Shown in pieces: positions 55,663 through 64,000 of a stretch of 64,000 nt of DNA (positions are counted from its first letter, which is position 1; the number at the start of each line of letters is the position of its first letter). Origin of the DNA: Oceanococcus sp. HetDA_MAG_MS8 (lineage in GTDB: Bacteria > Pseudomonadota > Gammaproteobacteria > Nevskiales > Oceanococcaceae); assembly GCA_019192445.1 (NCBI GenBank), contig JAHCMK010000004.1, positions 248,001 through 312,000 of the forward strand, given 5' to 3'. The position numbers and the translations under genes are program-made. The notes under the pieces are model-generated. The model saw only the letters and a program-made list of their open reading frames with translations, searched no databases and was not told the DNA's origin.

Positions 55663-55886
55663 GTTCAGAGAGGCGTGTTGGTCTGTTGGGGCCGCATTCC
55701 GCAGCGCCGTAGGCGCCTTGTAGCGACTGTGGTCAATCGGCCATGGACGGCCGATTGAGGCTAGCCGCGACAGGACGTCGCGGCAAGCCGGCCACTACCT
55801 GAGCGCAAGGCGACGGAGGACACCGCGCAGCGGCGCGAAGGACAGCGGACCCAACAGACCAACATGCCTCTGGCTTGGCTCTGAAC
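55663..55886. repeat. Long inverted-repeat element with internal hairpins
   Basis: Bases 55669-55690 pair with 55850-55871 over 22 positions with one G-T pair, and GTTCAGAG (55663-55670) pairs with CTCTGAAC (55879-55886). Inside are CAATCGGCC/GGCCGATTG (55734-55757, loop ATGGAC) and GCCGCGAC/GTCGCGGC (55764-55784, loop AGGAC). Both hairpins have counterparts in the element at 20281-20445 or in the tRNA repeats. It lies in the intergenic region between the ceramidase and katG genes. The remainder of this 523-base gap shows no gene. Confidence 0.75.
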
Positions 55887-55996
55887 ACTAAATCTGCAGC
55901 CAATGTCCCTCGTACAGTACCTGGTACCACACCCTAGCGAGGGCGCGTGTGGTTATGAGCCGAGGTAATCCAATGTCCTAGAAAAGACGGCAATTA

Positions 55997-56036
55997 CAAA
56001 AAAAGGGCGTAGCAGCTCACGCTGCTACGCCCTTTT
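55997..56036 (-). terminator. Rho-independent terminator of katG
   Basis: On the minus strand a perfect 12-base stem, GGGCGTAGCAGC with GCTGCTACGCCC (56032-56005), and loop GTGA is followed by seven T. It starts 26 bases after the katG stop. Confidence 0.9.
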
Positions 56037-56057
56037 CTTAGGAGCTGAGGCTCCGGC

Positions 56058-58280
56058 TTAAACGCGGTCGAAACGACCCTGGTTCATGACCTTGACCCAG
56101 GCTTCTACGAAGTCCTGCATGAAACGTTGTTGGCCATCGTTCGCGCCATAGACTTCGGCAATGGCCCGTAGCTCGGAATGGGAGCCCACCAACAGGTCCA
56201 CCGGCGTGGCCGTCCAGCGCAGCTCGCCGCTGGCGCGGTCGCGCCCTTCGTAGAGATAAGGAGCTTCGGCCGAAGGCGTCCAGACCACACTCATATCCAA
56301 CAGGTTGACGAAGAAGTCAGTGCTCAGCGTGCCCACGCGGTCGGTGAACACGCCATGCTCCGCTCCGCCCGTGTTGGCGCCCAGCACCCGCATGCCGCCC
56401 AGGAGTACGGTGGTTTCGGGCACGTTCAGACCCAGCAAGTTGGCCCGATCCACCAGGGCATGCACCGGCGACAGACGCGCTTCGTTGCTGTAGTAGTTAC
56501 GGAAGGCATCAGCCTTGGGCTCCAGCTCGGCAAAGGAGGCCACATCGGTTTGCTCGGCCGTGGCATCGCCCCGGCCCGGCGTGAAGGGCACTTCGATATC
56601 CAGCCCAGCCCGGCGTGCGGCTTCTTCAATCGCTGCCCCACCGCCCAGCACGATCATATCGGCCAGCGACACGCGCTTGTTGAACAGGCGGGAGTCATTG
56701 AACTCGGTCTGAATGCCTTCCAGAACTTCCAACACCTTGGCCAATTCCTGAGGGTTGTTGGCCGGCCAATTGTTCTGCGGGGCCAAAGCCACACGCGCGC
56801 CGTTGGTTCCGCCCCGCATATCGGTATCCCGATAGCTGGCGGCGGAGGCCCACGCCGCACGCACCAGTTCCGGCACGGTCAGCTCCGATTCCAGAATCTG
56901 CCGCTTGAGCTTGCGTGCATCGCGTTGGCTGATCAGGCGATAGTCCACAGCCGGGATGGGGTCCTGCCAGCTCAGCACTTCGCTGGGCACATCACTACCC
57001 ACATAGCGCGCCCGCGGGCCCATATCCCGGTGGGTAAGCTTGAACCAGGCCTTAGCGAAGGCCTCTTCAAACTGCTCCGGGTTGTCCTTGAAGCGCATGG
57101 AGATTTCGCGGTACGCCGGATCGAACTTCAGTGAGAGATCGGTGGTAAACATGATCGGCGCATGCCGCTTGCCTTCGACATGGGCATCCGGCACGAACTT
57201 CACCTGATCGGCATTTTTGGGCACCCACTGCACGCCGCCGCCCGGGCTGCGCGTTTGCACCCATTCAAAATTGAAGAGGTTTTGCAGGTACTGCATGCTC
57301 CACTGTGTGGGGGTGGCCGTCCAGGCGCCTTCCAGGCCGCTGGTCACGGTGTCTTCGGAGTGGCCTTTGCCGCACTTGTTGGTCCAGCCAAAGCCCTGTT
57401 CCTCCAGCTCGGCCGCCGCTGGCTCCACACCCGTGCATTCGTCGGGCTTGTGCGCGCCGTGGGCTTTGCCGAAGGTATGACCGCCGGCGATCAGCGCCAC
57501 GGTCTCTTCGTCGTTCATGGCCATGCGACCGAAGGTTTCGCGAATATCCTGAGCTGCGGCCAGCGGATCAGGCTTACCGTTGGGGCCTTCGGGGTTCACG
57601 TAGATAAGCCCCATCTGTACGGCCGCCAAGGGCTGCTCCAGCTTGCGGCCTTTTTTGTAGCGCTTATCGGCCAAGAAGACCTTTTCTGGCCCCCAATAGA
57701 CCAAATCGGGTTCCCAGTCGTCGGTACGACCACCTGCGAAGCCAAAGGTCTTGAAGCCCATGGATTCCAGCGAGACATTCCCGGCCAGCACCATCAGATC
57801 TGCCCAGGACAAGCTAGCGCCATACTTTTGCTTGACGGGCCAGAGCAGACGGCGGGCCTTGTCCAGATTGGCGTTGTCCGGCCAGCTATTCAGCGGCTCA
57901 AAACGCTGTTGGCCACCACCGGCGCCACCACGACCATCGGCTACCCGGTAGGTCCCTGCGCTGTGCCAGGCCATACGGATGAAGAAGGGGCCGTAATTGC
58001 CGTAATCGGCTGGCCACCAGGGCTGGGACTCGGTCAGTACCGCTTCAATGTCGGCTTTGACCTGATCCAGATCCAGGCTGGCGAAGGCAGCGGCGTAGTC
58101 AAAGTCGGCGCCCAGCGGGTTGGATTCCGCAGCGTGTTGACGCAACGGCTGCAGGTCAACTTTCTCTGGCCACCAAAATTGGTCGGATTTGGCCATGCCT
58201 TCGCCATGCGCTGCATGGACACTGAAGACTGGTAAGGTGGTAGCGGCCAATGCCACTACCAACGAATTCGAAACTTTCAC
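56058..58280 (-). CDS. katG: Exported catalase-peroxidase KatG
   Basis: Heme enzyme that destroys H2O2, 740 residues. Distal residues are Arg102, Trp105 and His106 in [14 protein letters not shown], and the proximal His268 is in [10 protein letters not shown]. The Met-Tyr-Trp adduct of KatG is complete (Trp105, Tyr227 in LIYVNPEG, Met253 in RMAMND). The N-terminus [23 protein letters not shown] is a signal peptide, so the enzyme is probably periplasmic, like KatP and the exported Legionella form. The start is GTG 58280 with GGAG six bases before. The nearby OxyR-like protein may regulate it; a binding site was not found. Confidence 0.96.
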   Translation of the reverse strand: MKVSNSLVVALAATTLPVFSVHAAHGEGMAKSDQFWWPEKVDLQPLRQHAAESNPLGADFDYAAAFASLDLDQVKADIEAVLTESQPWWPADYGNYGPFFIRMAWHSAGTYRVADGRGGAGGGQQRFEPLNSWPDNANLDKARRLLWPVKQKYGASLSWADLMVLAGNVSLESMGFKTFGFAGGRTDDWEPDLVYWGPEKVFLADKRYKKGRKLEQPLAAVQMGLIYVNPEGPNGKPDPLAAAQDIRETFGRMAMNDEETVALIAGGHTFGKAHGAHKPDECTGVEPAAAELEEQGFGWTNKCGKGHSEDTVTSGLEGAWTATPTQWSMQYLQNLFNFEWVQTRSPGGGVQWVPKNADQVKFVPDAHVEGKRHAPIMFTTDLSLKFDPAYREISMRFKDNPEQFEEAFAKAWFKLTHRDMGPRARYVGSDVPSEVLSWQDPIPAVDYRLISQRDARKLKRQILESELTVPELVRAAWASAASYRDTDMRGGTNGARVALAPQNNWPANNPQELAKVLEVLEGIQTEFNDSRLFNKRVSLADMIVLGGGAAIEEAARRAGLDIEVPFTPGRGDATAEQTDVASFAELEPKADAFRNYYSNEARLSPVHALVDRANLLGLNVPETTVLLGGMRVLGANTGGAEHGVFTDRVGTLSTDFFVNLLDMSVVWTPSAEAPYLYEGRDRASGELRWTATPVDLLVGSHSELRAIAEVYGANDGQQRFMQDFVEAWVKVMNQGRFDRV

Positions 58281-58387
58281 TGCAATCTCCTCAACTCAGA
58301 AAACAGGGATCTGTAGTGTAGCTATAGTGGAATAGCATTTAGACAGCCGCTTTCATTGTCAGTCGCTATAGCTGCCAACAGCGGCAC

Positions 58388-58828
58388 TCAAGCCACTTCT
58401 GGCCACCTTGGCGACGGCCCCAGGGGCTCTGGCTCATCTGGGTCTTTGCCCTGCCAGTCAGCACGGGTCAGGGGCGGCAGTTGGTAACGCGCCCGGGCCT
58501 CATCGCAACGTGGGTTGTGCTGCCCGTCTTCGAAGCTGGGAACAAACTCTCGGCAGACGGAGGCCCGCTGTGGATGAATGGTGCAGCGGACGGCTTCTCC
58601 AATGTGCCCATCAAGAGCGATGCAGCGTGGCTGAGGCTGATTGGTGCCGCGCATCACACGCAGATGAGGGGTCAATACTTCCGTAAGCTCCACGGGCACC
58701 CCTCCACGCGTTGCGTCATTGGCCTCTGCCCAATAAAAAGACGCCCTAAAGCTTGCGCAACATGCGCCGCAGCGCAAACAAGGGTGCACCCAAGAGCGAC
58801 TCTCCCCAGTGGGAAACGGTATCAACAT
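58388..58828 (-). CDS. YkgJ-type cysteine-cluster protein
   Basis: 146 residues with the Cys-rich pattern HPCLRCGACCASFRASFYW, then PRCIALDG, RCTIHPQRASVCREFVPS and NPRCDEARARY. This CxxCGxCC motif and the later single Cys fit the YkgJ family, thought to bind zinc or an Fe-S centre. The ATG at 58828 gives a natural start; the open frame reaches 58888. Function unknown. It stands between katG and an AraC-type gene, all on the same strand. Confidence 0.82.
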   Translation of the reverse strand: MLIPFPTGESRSWVHPCLRCGACCASFRASFYWAEANDATRGGVPVELTEVLTPHLRVMRGTNQPQPRCIALDGHIGEAVRCTIHPQRASVCREFVPSFEDGQHNPRCDEARARYQLPPLTRADWQGKDPDEPEPLGPSPRWPEVA

Positions 58829-58891
58829 GAAGGCTGTTCCTATACACGCCGGCAGGTCTGCGGCGGACATATAGGCCCAAGCCATCAACTT

Positions 58892-59956
58892 TCAAGTGAT
58901 GCCAGTAGGAGATTGCCCTGCTGTTTTTTGCCAAGCCCGTGGGGATGTACCGGTCCAGCTTTGGAAGGCATGACTAAACGCAACCTCATCACTAAAACCC
59001 AGCTCTGCAGCCAAGCCCGCCAAGCTGGTCTGGGGCTCTTGAAGACGTGCAAAAGCACGCTCTAGGCGGGCACGCTGCAAGAGCTGACTGAAACTTGTGT
59101 GCTCTGCCTTGAGCCGCCTCTGCAGGGTCCGCGGGCTGAGCCACATGTGTTGCGCAAGCGTGGACAAATCAGGAATGGGACTCGCCTGGTGCAAGCGCTG
59201 CAATATATTCTGAGCAAAGCTGAAAGGCTGATGAATCACCTCAACCATATGCTGACACTGGGCCCGATAAAAGCGTTGAATGCGCTGGTCAGCCTGCGGC
59301 AAGGGTTGATTGAACTCCCAAAGCTTGAAGTGCAACTGATGACTGTGATGGCCCCACTGGGGTGTTCGCCCAAAGCAGCGTTGATACCGAGCCTGCGTCG
59401 CCAGTAACGGCTGCGGGCGCATGAGTTGCACTGCGATTGGCTGAATACGCTGGCCCAAACATTCACAGAGGATATTGAGGGCACACAGCATGTCTCTTTC
59501 CACCAAGTCCATGCCCAAAGAGCCAAGCAAGGGGTGCGGTTCAAACTGAAGTGCTACTTCGGCATCCGAAAACTCGACTTTCACATCGCTGACGCCCCAT
59601 GCAAGTTGAGGAAATTGCGTCACCAGTTGCAGTACTTCCGCTAAGTTCTGGCTGGCCTGTATGGCCAGCCCCAGCGCGGAAAAACTTCGCAAGCTGTAGT
59701 AACTCGCCAACTCCAGACCGAATACCGGATCACCGACCGCCGCAAAGCCCTCTTTGAGCAGACGCAGTTCTTGGTCAATGTCGATGGTGTAAGTGGGGTC
59801 GTAAAGGCCGAATTCATCAATATCGGCCCGGCGCAAAATGGGAGCCAAGTGCACATCATGTTTCTCAAGGGCGCTGAGAAGCGGTAAAACGCCGTAAGCC
59901 AACCGTCTAGCCGACCAAAGACCCACGCGTATTGTTGGCCGCAACTCAGCACTCAT
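58892..59956 (-). CDS. AraC-family regulator with arabinose-binding-like domain
   Basis: 354 residues: a large N-terminal Arabinose_bd domain (GLASYYS-type LELASYYSLRSFSALGLA, and VERDMLCALNILCECLGQ), and a C-terminal AraC HTH pair (LSTLAQHMWLSPRTLQRRLKAEHTSF, and LAAELGFSDEVAFSHAFQSWTGTSPRAW). It is divergent from the monooxygenase gene, with 110 bases between the starts. Regulators of this class often control alkane or ketone oxidation genes beside them. Target inferred from position. Confidence 0.88.
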   Translation of the reverse strand: MSAELRPTIRVGLWSARRLAYGVLPLLSALEKHDVHLAPILRRADIDEFGLYDPTYTIDIDQELRLLKEGFAAVGDPVFGLELASYYSLRSFSALGLAIQASQNLAEVLQLVTQFPQLAWGVSDVKVEFSDAEVALQFEPHPLLGSLGMDLVERDMLCALNILCECLGQRIQPIAVQLMRPQPLLATQARYQRCFGRTPQWGHHSHQLHFKLWEFNQPLPQADQRIQRFYRAQCQHMVEVIHQPFSFAQNILQRLHQASPIPDLSTLAQHMWLSPRTLQRRLKAEHTSFSQLLQRARLERAFARLQEPQTSLAGLAAELGFSDEVAFSHAFQSWTGTSPRAWQKTAGQSPTGIT

Positions 59957-60066
59957 TCACCGCTCCTAGTTGTCGCGTTTTATCAATAGTTTGACCCTCT
60001 CCATCATAGGTGAGGCAAGGTCACTGGCGTAAGCTGTCGTCAGACATCACTTCCGGAGACAGACCA

Positions 60067-61614
60067 ATGACCCAGGCACCACATCCTCTACCGCCGTGGT
60101 CAGGTAGCGGGCGCCAGCCCCGCATTGCCATCATAGGCGCCGGCATGAGTGGTATTGCCGCGGTGGTGAAACTGCGCAAAGCAGGCTACACCGACCTGAC
60201 GGTGTTCGAAAAAGCCAACAAGGTGGGAGGCACATGGCGGGAGAACCGATACCCCGGGCTGTCTTGCGACATCCCTGCGGCCTGGTACTCGTTTAGCTTT
60301 GCGAAAAACCCTAACTGGAAGCACCGCTTTGCCTACGGCCCTGAAATTCAAGCCTACATGGAACAAACGGCGCGTGATTTCGACGTGCTCTCGGTGGTGC
60401 GGTTTAATTGCGTAGTCGACAAGCTGCAATATCAAGCGCCCATTTGGCAGCTGCATACAGCCCAAGGCGATGTTGAAACCTTCGACGTAGTCGTCGCTGC
60501 TACGGGTGTGCTTCACCACCCAGCGGTGCCAGACTTCAAGGGCTTGGACCAGTTCCAAGGGCAGGCTTTCCATACAGCACGCTGGCCCGAAAACTTAGAC
60601 CTGCGCGGAAAACGCGTTGGCATTATTGGCACGGGGTCGACCTCGGCGCAGATTGTTGGTGCCATAACCGATCAGGTTGCTCAGCTCACCCTCTTCCAAC
60701 GCACACCGCAGTGGATGCATCCGCTGCCGCAGGTGGCCTACAGCCGTGTATGGCGCTGGCTACTGCGAAAAGTTCCAGCATTGAATACGGCGCGCTATTG
60801 GTTTTGGTTGCTGGCCATTGAAAACCTGTTTGCTGAAGCCACCCTGGGAAACAAGGTGTTCTTGCGCTACATCCAGTGGGCTTGCGAGCGCCACCTACGC
60901 AAACAAGTGACAGATACCAAGCTGCGTGAGCAGCTCCGCCCGCAATACCAAGCCGCCTGCAAAAGGCTCATTTTTTGTTCGAACTTTTATCCGGCGATCA
61001 GTCGCGACAACGCAAATTTGTGCACGGCTGGCATTGAGCGCATCGAGACCAAAGGCGTGCGCAGTGCGGCTGGGCAGCTGCATGAGCTGGACGTACTGAT
61101 ACTCGCGACCGGCTTCGACGTGGCCAAATTTGTTTTGCCCACTCAGGTCATCGGCGAAGATGGACGCGACTTGGAGACATTTTGGAACGGCACCCCACGT
61201 GCTCATCGCTCGGTAGGAGTGCCCGGATTCCCCAACTTTTGGATGGTTGAAGGACCTACAGGTCCGGTGGGGAATATCTCTTTGATCCTGGTTAGTGAGT
61301 ATCAAATCGACCATCTCATCAGCGTACTCAATAAGATGCGGGATGAAGGCTTGACGGAGGTTGTGCCGAAGGAAACGGCCTTCGCGCAATACAACGCCAC
61401 TATGGCCGAAGCCGCACAGCGAACCGTGTGGTTCACCGGAGGCTGCGACAGTTGGTACTTAGACCGTGATGGCATCCCCAACATCTACCCTTGGCGACCG
61501 CGCCAGTTCCGTGCAGAGATGCATCGCCCGCGCTGGGAAGAATATGAATTGCGCGCCCAACCGCAGCCATCCCATCCAGCGCAGCGCACCAAACAGGCCC
61601 CTGCTTCGGGTTAA
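60067..61614 (+). CDS. Flavin monooxygenase, Baeyer-Villiger type
   Basis: FAD/NADPH-dependent monooxygenase, 515 residues. FAD motif IAIIGAGMSGIAAVVKLRKAG at the start, then TWRENRYPGLSCDIPA. The Baeyer-Villiger fingerprint F-x-G-x-x-x-H-x-x-x-W-P is exact: F163, G165, H169, W173 in FQGQAFHTARWPE. NADPH motif VGIIGTGSTSAQIV follows. It probably turns a ketone (cyclic, alkyl or steroid-like) into an ester; N- or S-oxidation is also possible. GGAGA lies seven bases before ATG 60067; the start 19 codons earlier is not used. Divergent AraC-type gene. Confidence 0.9.
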   Translation: MTQAPHPLPPWSGSGRQPRIAIIGAGMSGIAAVVKLRKAGYTDLTVFEKANKVGGTWRENRYPGLSCDIPAAWYSFSFAKNPNWKHRFAYGPEIQAYMEQTARDFDVLSVVRFNCVVDKLQYQAPIWQLHTAQGDVETFDVVVAATGVLHHPAVPDFKGLDQFQGQAFHTARWPENLDLRGKRVGIIGTGSTSAQIVGAITDQVAQLTLFQRTPQWMHPLPQVAYSRVWRWLLRKVPALNTARYWFWLLAIENLFAEATLGNKVFLRYIQWACERHLRKQVTDTKLREQLRPQYQAACKRLIFCSNFYPAISRDNANLCTAGIERIETKGVRSAAGQLHELDVLILATGFDVAKFVLPTQVIGEDGRDLETFWNGTPRAHRSVGVPGFPNFWMVEGPTGPVGNISLILVSEYQIDHLISVLNKMRDEGLTEVVPKETAFAQYNATMAEAAQRTVWFTGGCDSWYLDRDGIPNIYPWRPRQFRAEMHRPRWEEYELRAQPQPSHPAQRTKQAPASG

Positions 61615-61643
61615 TACCTAGGCGCCAGCGTGCGCAGGGTTAA

Positions 61644-62957
61644 CTAGTCATCACTTAGAGCGCGATAGGCCTGGGTTGGCAGGGGCTGCGACGGTGCTGC
61701 GATGGTTTGATCGCGTCCCGCTGCCTTCGCTTGGTACATCGCCTCATCGGCCTCGGCCACGAGCTGCTCCAAGGTCTGTCCATGAAAGGGAGCCACACCC
61801 ACGCTCATGGTAAGCGGCTGCTTAAGTCCTAGGTCGGCGACGAGGGTATTCCGCAGCGAATCACGTAACTCATTACAGCGCTGAGCCGCCTGCTCCAAGG
61901 AGGTGTGCGGGAAACAGAAGATGAACTCATCACCGCCTCGTCTCGCGGCAAGCATGTGCTTGTGGTTTGCTGGAGCCAGAAGCTCGCCCACTCGCTCCAG
62001 CACCCGATCTCCCACTAAATGTGAATGCTCGTCATTAATGGGCTTAAAGCGATCCAGATCAGCCACTGCAACGCTCAGCGGGGTGCGCAGCCGCAGTGCA
62101 TCTGCCATAGCCTGCTGCAGTACCTGATCCGCACCGCGCCGATTGGGTAAGCCTGTGAGTGAGTCTGTTCGACTCATGTAATCCAAAGCTTGCGCCTTTT
62201 CTTCCAGACCTCGGGTGCGGTTGGCCACCAAATCTTCGAGGTGCAGTCGCATGATGCCGAGTTGGCGTATCAAGAGCATGGCAATGCTAAGTACGGCCAA
62301 CCCCAACAGCAACAGTAGCGGCGAGGAGCTACTCCATAACCACGCGACCAGCACCCCACTGAGATAAGCAAACACCTGGACTGAGGTGGCGAAGGGGTCG
62401 AACAACCGCAGTACTTTGCGTTGCCCGGGCTCGTGATGCCACCCCAGCAACAAAATGGCATTGAGGACATAAACCACCGCGCCGGTGGCTAGCAAAGCTA
62501 AGGTTTGCCGAGAATCCAGAGAATGCAGTGGGACGTTTCCGCCAAGCGCCTCGAAGACTGCGCCCCCAACAAACACCACCCCCACGGAAATCCCGACGTT
62601 ACTCCAGCCCAGAACCAAAGTTTCCCCCCAGCTCTGGCCAGAGCGCCGACGCTGCCAGGGGTCTACGATGGCCACAATCCCCGCAATAACCGCCGCATAC
62701 TCAGGCCCCACCACAAACACGGCGGCAAACTGGGCAGCACGATCAAAGGAAACGTAGGCGAGCCCTGGTGGCCCAAAACCACAACTGGACGCCAACAGAG
62801 CCAGTGCTGAAAACCCCAGCAGCGTCGGGGCCGACACCATCCGCGCTTCCTGCACCGCCAAGCCAACGGCTGTCAGCAACATGACAACGCCGAATACAAC
62901 CAAGCCTCGCGCCCGTCCGGGCGGCGGCTGAATCGAGGGTGACATCCCCGCACTCAT
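61644..62957 (-). CDS. Membrane diguanylate cyclase (GGDEF)
   Basis: 437 residues: an N-terminal half with about seven membrane helices (LVVFGVVMLLTAVGLAV through LLLGLAVLSIAMLLI), a short coiled coil (VANRTRGLEEKAQALDYM), and a GGDEF domain. TGLPNRRGADQVL, VADLDRFKPINDEHSHLVGD and the active-site ARRGGDEF are intact, so it probably makes cyclic di-GMP. No RxxD inhibitory site precedes GGDEF. The start ATG 62957 overlaps the EAL gene stop (ATGA). The signal sensed by the membrane part is unknown. Confidence 0.92.
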   Translation of the reverse strand: MSAGMSPSIQPPPGRARGLVVFGVVMLLTAVGLAVQEARMVSAPTLLGFSALALLASSCGFGPPGLAYVSFDRAAQFAAVFVVGPEYAAVIAGIVAIVDPWQRRRSGQSWGETLVLGWSNVGISVGVVFVGGAVFEALGGNVPLHSLDSRQTLALLATGAVVYVLNAILLLGWHHEPGQRKVLRLFDPFATSVQVFAYLSGVLVAWLWSSSSPLLLLLGLAVLSIAMLLIRQLGIMRLHLEDLVANRTRGLEEKAQALDYMSRTDSLTGLPNRRGADQVLQQAMADALRLRTPLSVAVADLDRFKPINDEHSHLVGDRVLERVGELLAPANHKHMLAARRGGDEFIFCFPHTSLEQAAQRCNELRDSLRNTLVADLGLKQPLTMSVGVAPFHGQTLEQLVAEADEAMYQAKAAGRDQTIAAPSQPLPTQAYRALSDD

Positions 62958-64000
62958 TGCTGGCTCACCGGCTGGGCCACAGGCTCGACCAACAAAGCGG
63001 CTAGCTCGCTTGCCGGAACAGCCGGAGAAAATAAGAACCCCTGCATCTCAGGGCAGCCCATTCTCTTCAGTGTGTCCCATTGAGCTTGGGTCTCAACCCC
63101 CTCGGCCACGACACGCATACCCAAACCCTGGGCTAAGGAGATGATGCCCTGACAGATCGACGCCGGCTGACCACCAGCATCCACCTCCGCGACAAAGCTA
63201 CGATCGATTTTTAAGCAGTCGATAGCGAATGCCTGTAGGTGGCTCAGGGAAGAATACCCAGTCCCAAAGTCATCCAAAGAAATCTTGCAGCCTGCTCGCT
63301 GCAGGGCCTCCAGGCTACGCCGCACACGCTCCATGTCGGCCACAACCGCAGACTCCGTCAGCTCGATTTCCAAGCTATCGGCAGAGATTCCATGATCTAC
63401 GCACAGAGCTTGAAGATCTTCTACGAGATCATCCGGCCCCAGACTGCGCGCGGACATATTGATGGCTATGGGAATAGCCGGAATACCCTGCTTGGCCCAG
63501 CGCTGCATGGCGATGCACACCCTACGTAGAACATACCGATCCAAGACTCCGATCAACTCGGATTGCTCTGCCAGCGGCACGAACTCTGCCGGACTGGGCC
63601 ATGGACCATCCGCCACAGGCCAACGCAACAAGGCCTCGGCACCTGTGATGCGCCCATCCTGATTGAGTCTGGGCTGAAAATAGACCTGCAGGATGCTCTG
63701 CGCTAAAGCCTCACGTAAGCGACTTTCTAAAGACACCCTTGCTGCCGCAGTTTGAGTCATGCTGGCTTGGTAGCGAACAATTCGACTCTGTTGGCGTGGT
63801 CCGGGGTCGAATGTTGCCGCCTGAGCATAGGTCATGAGGTCAGATAATTTGTCGCCGTCATCTGGCGCTGCTGCAAGACCAATATGCGCAGCAATGGGCA
63901 CGAGTTGCTCGGCCACTGTCAGCGGCTGCCCCAACACATTGACTAAACGCTCGGCCAAAGCCTGCGCTTGCTCGCCCCGAGCTTGATCGCGCACAAATAC
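62954..64000 (-). CDS. GGDEF-EAL protein (5' end beyond the window)
   Basis: At least 348 residues, open to the right edge. The first ~85 look like the C-terminal half of a GGDEF-like domain (LVPIAAHIGLAAAPDDGDKLSDLMTYA). The rest is an EAL phosphodiesterase domain: FQPRLNQDGRITGAEALLRW, ISLDDFGTGYSSLSHLQ, CLKIDRSFV and VAEGVETQAQWD, with the metal and catalytic acids in place. It probably degrades cyclic di-GMP. It is translationally coupled to the cyclase downstream, so synthesis and breakdown are made together. Other domains may lie outside the window. Confidence 0.9.
   Translation of the reverse strand, partial: VFVRDQARGEQAQALAERLVNVLGQPLTVAEQLVPIAAHIGLAAAPDDGDKLSDLMTYAQAATFDPGPRQQSRIVRYQASMTQTAAARVSLESRLREALAQSILQVYFQPRLNQDGRITGAEALLRWPVADGPWPSPAEFVPLAEQSELIGVLDRYVLRRVCIAMQRWAKQGIPAIPIAINMSARSLGPDDLVEDLQALCVDHGISADSLEIELTESAVVADMERVRRSLEALQRAGCKISLDDFGTGYSSLSHLQAFAIDCLKIDRSFVAEVDAGGQPASICQGIISLAQGLGMRVVAEGVETQAQWDTLKRMGCPEMQGFLFSPAVPASELAALLVEPVAQPVSQQ

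Noticed and set aside
57162-58235. 357-codon frame antisense to katG
   Set aside because: It mirrors a strongly conserved gene and has no family resemblance or start site of its own.
58285-58380. OxyR binding site upstream of katG
   Set aside because: CTAT and ATAG words occur, but the spacing is six bases, not the seven of the OxyR consensus, and a full four-part site is absent.
58481-59065. 194-codon plus-strand frame over the YkgJ and AraC genes
   Set aside because: It crosses two genes with clear motifs on the other strand.

Overview
The window is a GC-rich stretch of chromosome from a gram-negative gammaproteobacterium. The evidence is the rpsU-yqeY-dnaG-rpoD block, the def-fmt-rsmB-trkA and dprA-smg-topA-tsaC-hemF runs, an Xanthomonas/Pseudomonas-like set of core genes, Tat and lipoprotein signals, and no plasmid or phage genes. 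I cannot name the genus from sequence alone.

Left part (1-31 kb), mostly housekeeping. On the minus strand, def-fmt-rsmB-trkA and then trkH-TPR-thrB-dctQ-dctM-lysE read leftwards, nearly every junction being a 4-base stop/start overlap. On the plus strand a LysM protein, dprA, smg, topA, tsaC, hemF, an OxyR-type regulator and cca follow. A pterin/folate group (folM, folK, folB) and tsaD lead to the rpsU operon. Just after rpoD is a tRNA-Ile2(CAU) whose 3' end is repeated downstream in 143-bp units. ArsC, a KtrB-like K+ channel and an MscS channel follow.

Middle (31-39 kb): an Lrp/LysE divergent pair, an NfeD/stomatin pair, a methyltransferase, an unknown lipoprotein, a degenerate receiver protein, an AraC regulator, and a small YHS / DoxX-like / DUF1272 group.

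Right part (39-56 kb): an accessory surface-hydrolase region. A Tat-exported PhoD phosphatase, a serine-hydrolase lipoprotein, a PHP/CehA-type lipoprotein, a glycerophosphodiester phosphodiesterase lipoprotein and a neutral ceramidase lipoprotein lie within 16 kb. Between them sit a thioredoxin-fold protein, a quinone-reductase-like dehydrogenase and a two-component pair whose kinase lacks the usual phospho-accepting His. Pho-box-like direct repeats lie before phoD and before the phosphodiesterase gene. The likely theme, by inference, is release of phosphate, sphingoid and acyl groups from lipids outside the cytoplasm.

Right end (56-64 kb): an exported KatG, a YkgJ-type Cys-cluster protein, an AraC regulator divergent from a Baeyer-Villiger-type monooxygenase, and two translationally coupled cyclic-di-GMP proteins (EAL, running off the edge, then GGDEF).

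The most unusual non-coding signal is a set of hairpin elements. Two long inverted-repeat elements (20281-20445 and 55663-55886) and the tRNA-linked repeats all carry hairpins with an AGGAC or TGGAC loop, and two of the three loci share the same stem sequence.
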